A stretch of 15,071 nt of DNA. It comes from JBEINZ01 sp040377825 (GTDB lineage Bacteria; Pseudomonadota; Alphaproteobacteria; Rhizobiales; Ancalomicrobiaceae). Of the stretch, positions 14,243 through 15,071 are shown piece by piece (position 1 is the first letter of the stretch; each line of letters starts with the position of its first letter). The position numbers and the translations under genes were made by a program. The stretch lies in the NCBI GenBank assembly GCA_040377825.1, contig JBEINZ010000047.1, positions 1 through 15,071 on the forward strand, in the 5' to 3' direction. The notes under the pieces are model-generated. The model was not told where the DNA came from, did not search any database, and was given only the letters and a program-made list of their open reading frames with translations.

Positions 14243-14890
14243 TTACCCTTTGAAGCCGACCGCGACATGCGAGCCGTCGCAATAGGGCTTGTTCTTGGAT
14301 TCCCCGCATCGGCACAGGGCCGTCCGCGTGACGCGGGCGATCGTTCGGCCAGTTCCGGTGACGATCTCGAGCGAACCTTCGACGAGCAGCGGGCCATCCG
14401 GTAGCGGCTTGACAGAGACCGGGCCGTCACGAACCGGGAGCGGCGCGTCGGCGCGCGTTTCCGGCTCGCCGGTCGATTTGAAACTGGCGGCGGCGTGGCT
14501 GCCGTCGCAATACGGCTTGTTCTTGGAAGCGCCGCATCGGCACAGCGTCGCCCGCGTCATGGCGCCATGATCGACAATTTCGACTGCGGCTCGAATGGCA
14601 TAAGGACCGTTTTCCCGGATCTGCAGGGTGTTCACGAGCGGCGCCGTCTCGCTCGTGCGCCCGTCGAGATACTCCACCCTGATCGCTCCGGAGGGACAGT
14701 TATGCGCTAGTTCAACCATTCCGGCCGCTGTCGCGCGCTCGGGATGCAGCCAGGGACCGACGACATTCGGCACGAAGACGTCCGGTCGGGATAGCACGCA
14801 TGTTCGAGAATGAATGCAGCGCTTGGCCTCAAAACTGAGCCGCACTTCACTGCTCTCAACGACTTCGATTTCGGCGGCTGGACTTGCCAT
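14243..14890 (-). CDS. Iron-sulfur protein with a ferredoxin-like domain and two CDGSH domains
   Basis: This 215-residue, probably cytoplasmic protein starts with a Fer4_19-type divergent [4Fe-4S] domain (Cys25 and Cys31 in CIHSRTC, Cys65 in HNCPSGAI; only three conserved cysteines seen). It continues with two CDGSH domains, each expected to hold a [2Fe-2S] cluster through three Cys and one His: Cys117, Cys119, Cys128, His132, and Cys193, Cys195, Cys204, His208. The two CDGSH motifs are nearly identical (CRCG-x-SKNKPYCDGSH), also at DNA level. This layout is known in bacterial CDGSH proteins, whose role is redox or cluster related but not well defined. The start ATG 14890 has AAAGG 8 bases upstream; the longer frame to 14929 is preceded by an anti-Shine-Dalgarno sequence and is rejected. 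It is on the same strand as the Pot-type operon but 264 bp away. Confidence 0.93.
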   Translation of the reverse strand: MASPAAEIEVVESSEVRLSFEAKRCIHSRTCVLSRPDVFVPNVVGPWLHPERATAAGMVELAHNCPSGAIRVEYLDGRTSETAPLVNTLQIRENGPYAIRAAVEIVDHGAMTRATLCRCGASKNKPYCDGSHAAASFKSTGEPETRADAPLPVRDGPVSVKPLPDGPLLVEGSLEIVTGTGRTIARVTRTALCRCGESKNKPYCDGSHVAVGFKG

Positions 14891-14941
14891 GGGACGGCCT
14901 TTCAAGCGGGTTGCAGCAATTTGCATCAAAGGAGGTTGAGT

Positions 14942-15071
14942 TTACCGACCGAATAAATTGCCGATCTTGTCGTCTCGGTCAAATAGCTCGCCGAGCCTGG
15001 GCCGTAGCGATCTCGTCCCGATGTGGCGAGCCCTCAACCGGACCGCCAAGTCGACGCATGTTCGCATTGCC
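14942..15071 (-). CDS. Possible C-terminal end of a gene cut by the window edge
   Basis: On the minus strand one frame is open from the right edge to a TAA at 14942-14944, giving about 42 residues ending FDRDDKIGNLFGR. I do not recognise it. It would lie upstream of the CDGSH gene on the same strand with a gap of 51 bases. A chance open frame of this length is common in GC-rich DNA, so this is a weak call. Confidence 0.2.
   Translation of the reverse strand, partial: AMRTCVDLAVRLRARHIGTRSLRPRLGELFDRDDKIGNLFGR

Noticed and set aside
1..15071. CRISPR arrays, tRNA or rRNA genes, insertion sequences, phage or toxin-antitoxin genes
   Set aside because: No regularly spaced repeats, cloverleaf-like segments, transposase motifs or terminal inverted repeats were found on reading through; nearly all coding space is explained by metabolic and transport genes.

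Overview
The window looks like chromosomal DNA from an alphaproteobacterium, probably of the rhizobial order Hyphomicrobiales. The reasons are its fairly high GC, tightly packed ABC-importer operons with GTG/TTG starts and 1-17 bp overlaps, and the protein styles seen. This placement is inference from composition and protein similarity, with no database search behind it.

Left part (1-3216). The left edge carries what look like the remains of two unrelated genes joined in one frame: the start of a DUF1428-like gene without its start codon, then the last codons of a glutathione S-transferase-like gene, closed by a strong hairpin. Next is katG (catalase-peroxidase, minus strand) with its full set of active-site residues. 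Its upstream side holds a candidate promoter and two sharp inverted repeats. About 770 bases without a credible gene follow, up to a divergent plus-strand gene.

Middle (3217-9400). A GpdQ/Icc-type metallophosphodiesterase on the plus strand converges on a minus-strand block. In transcription order, that block is a Tat-type solute-binding protein, two MalF/MalG-type permeases, a MalK/UgpC-type ATPase and a PtpB-like tyrosine/lipid phosphatase. The layout suggests uptake of a phosphodiester or sugar/glycerol-phosphate-like solute with two hydrolases beside it that could remove the phosphate. The substrate is not proven. A weak PHO-box-like element before the binding protein gene fits this idea.

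Right part (9420-15071). A second complete importer of the spermidine/putrescine (Pot) type lies on the minus strand: binding protein, two permeases and an ATPase, each overlapping the next. A metallo-beta-lactamase-fold hydrolase follows 39 bp behind the ATPase and is probably the last gene of that operon. Upstream, on the same strand, is an iron-sulfur protein with one ferredoxin-like domain and two CDGSH domains. Its gene shows clear internal duplication.

No rRNA, tRNA, CRISPR array, insertion sequence or phage gene was seen. The most system-like feature is the importer plus phosphodiesterase plus phosphatase block. The other points of interest are the fused gene relics, the dyads upstream of katG, and the hydrolase attached to the Pot-type importer.
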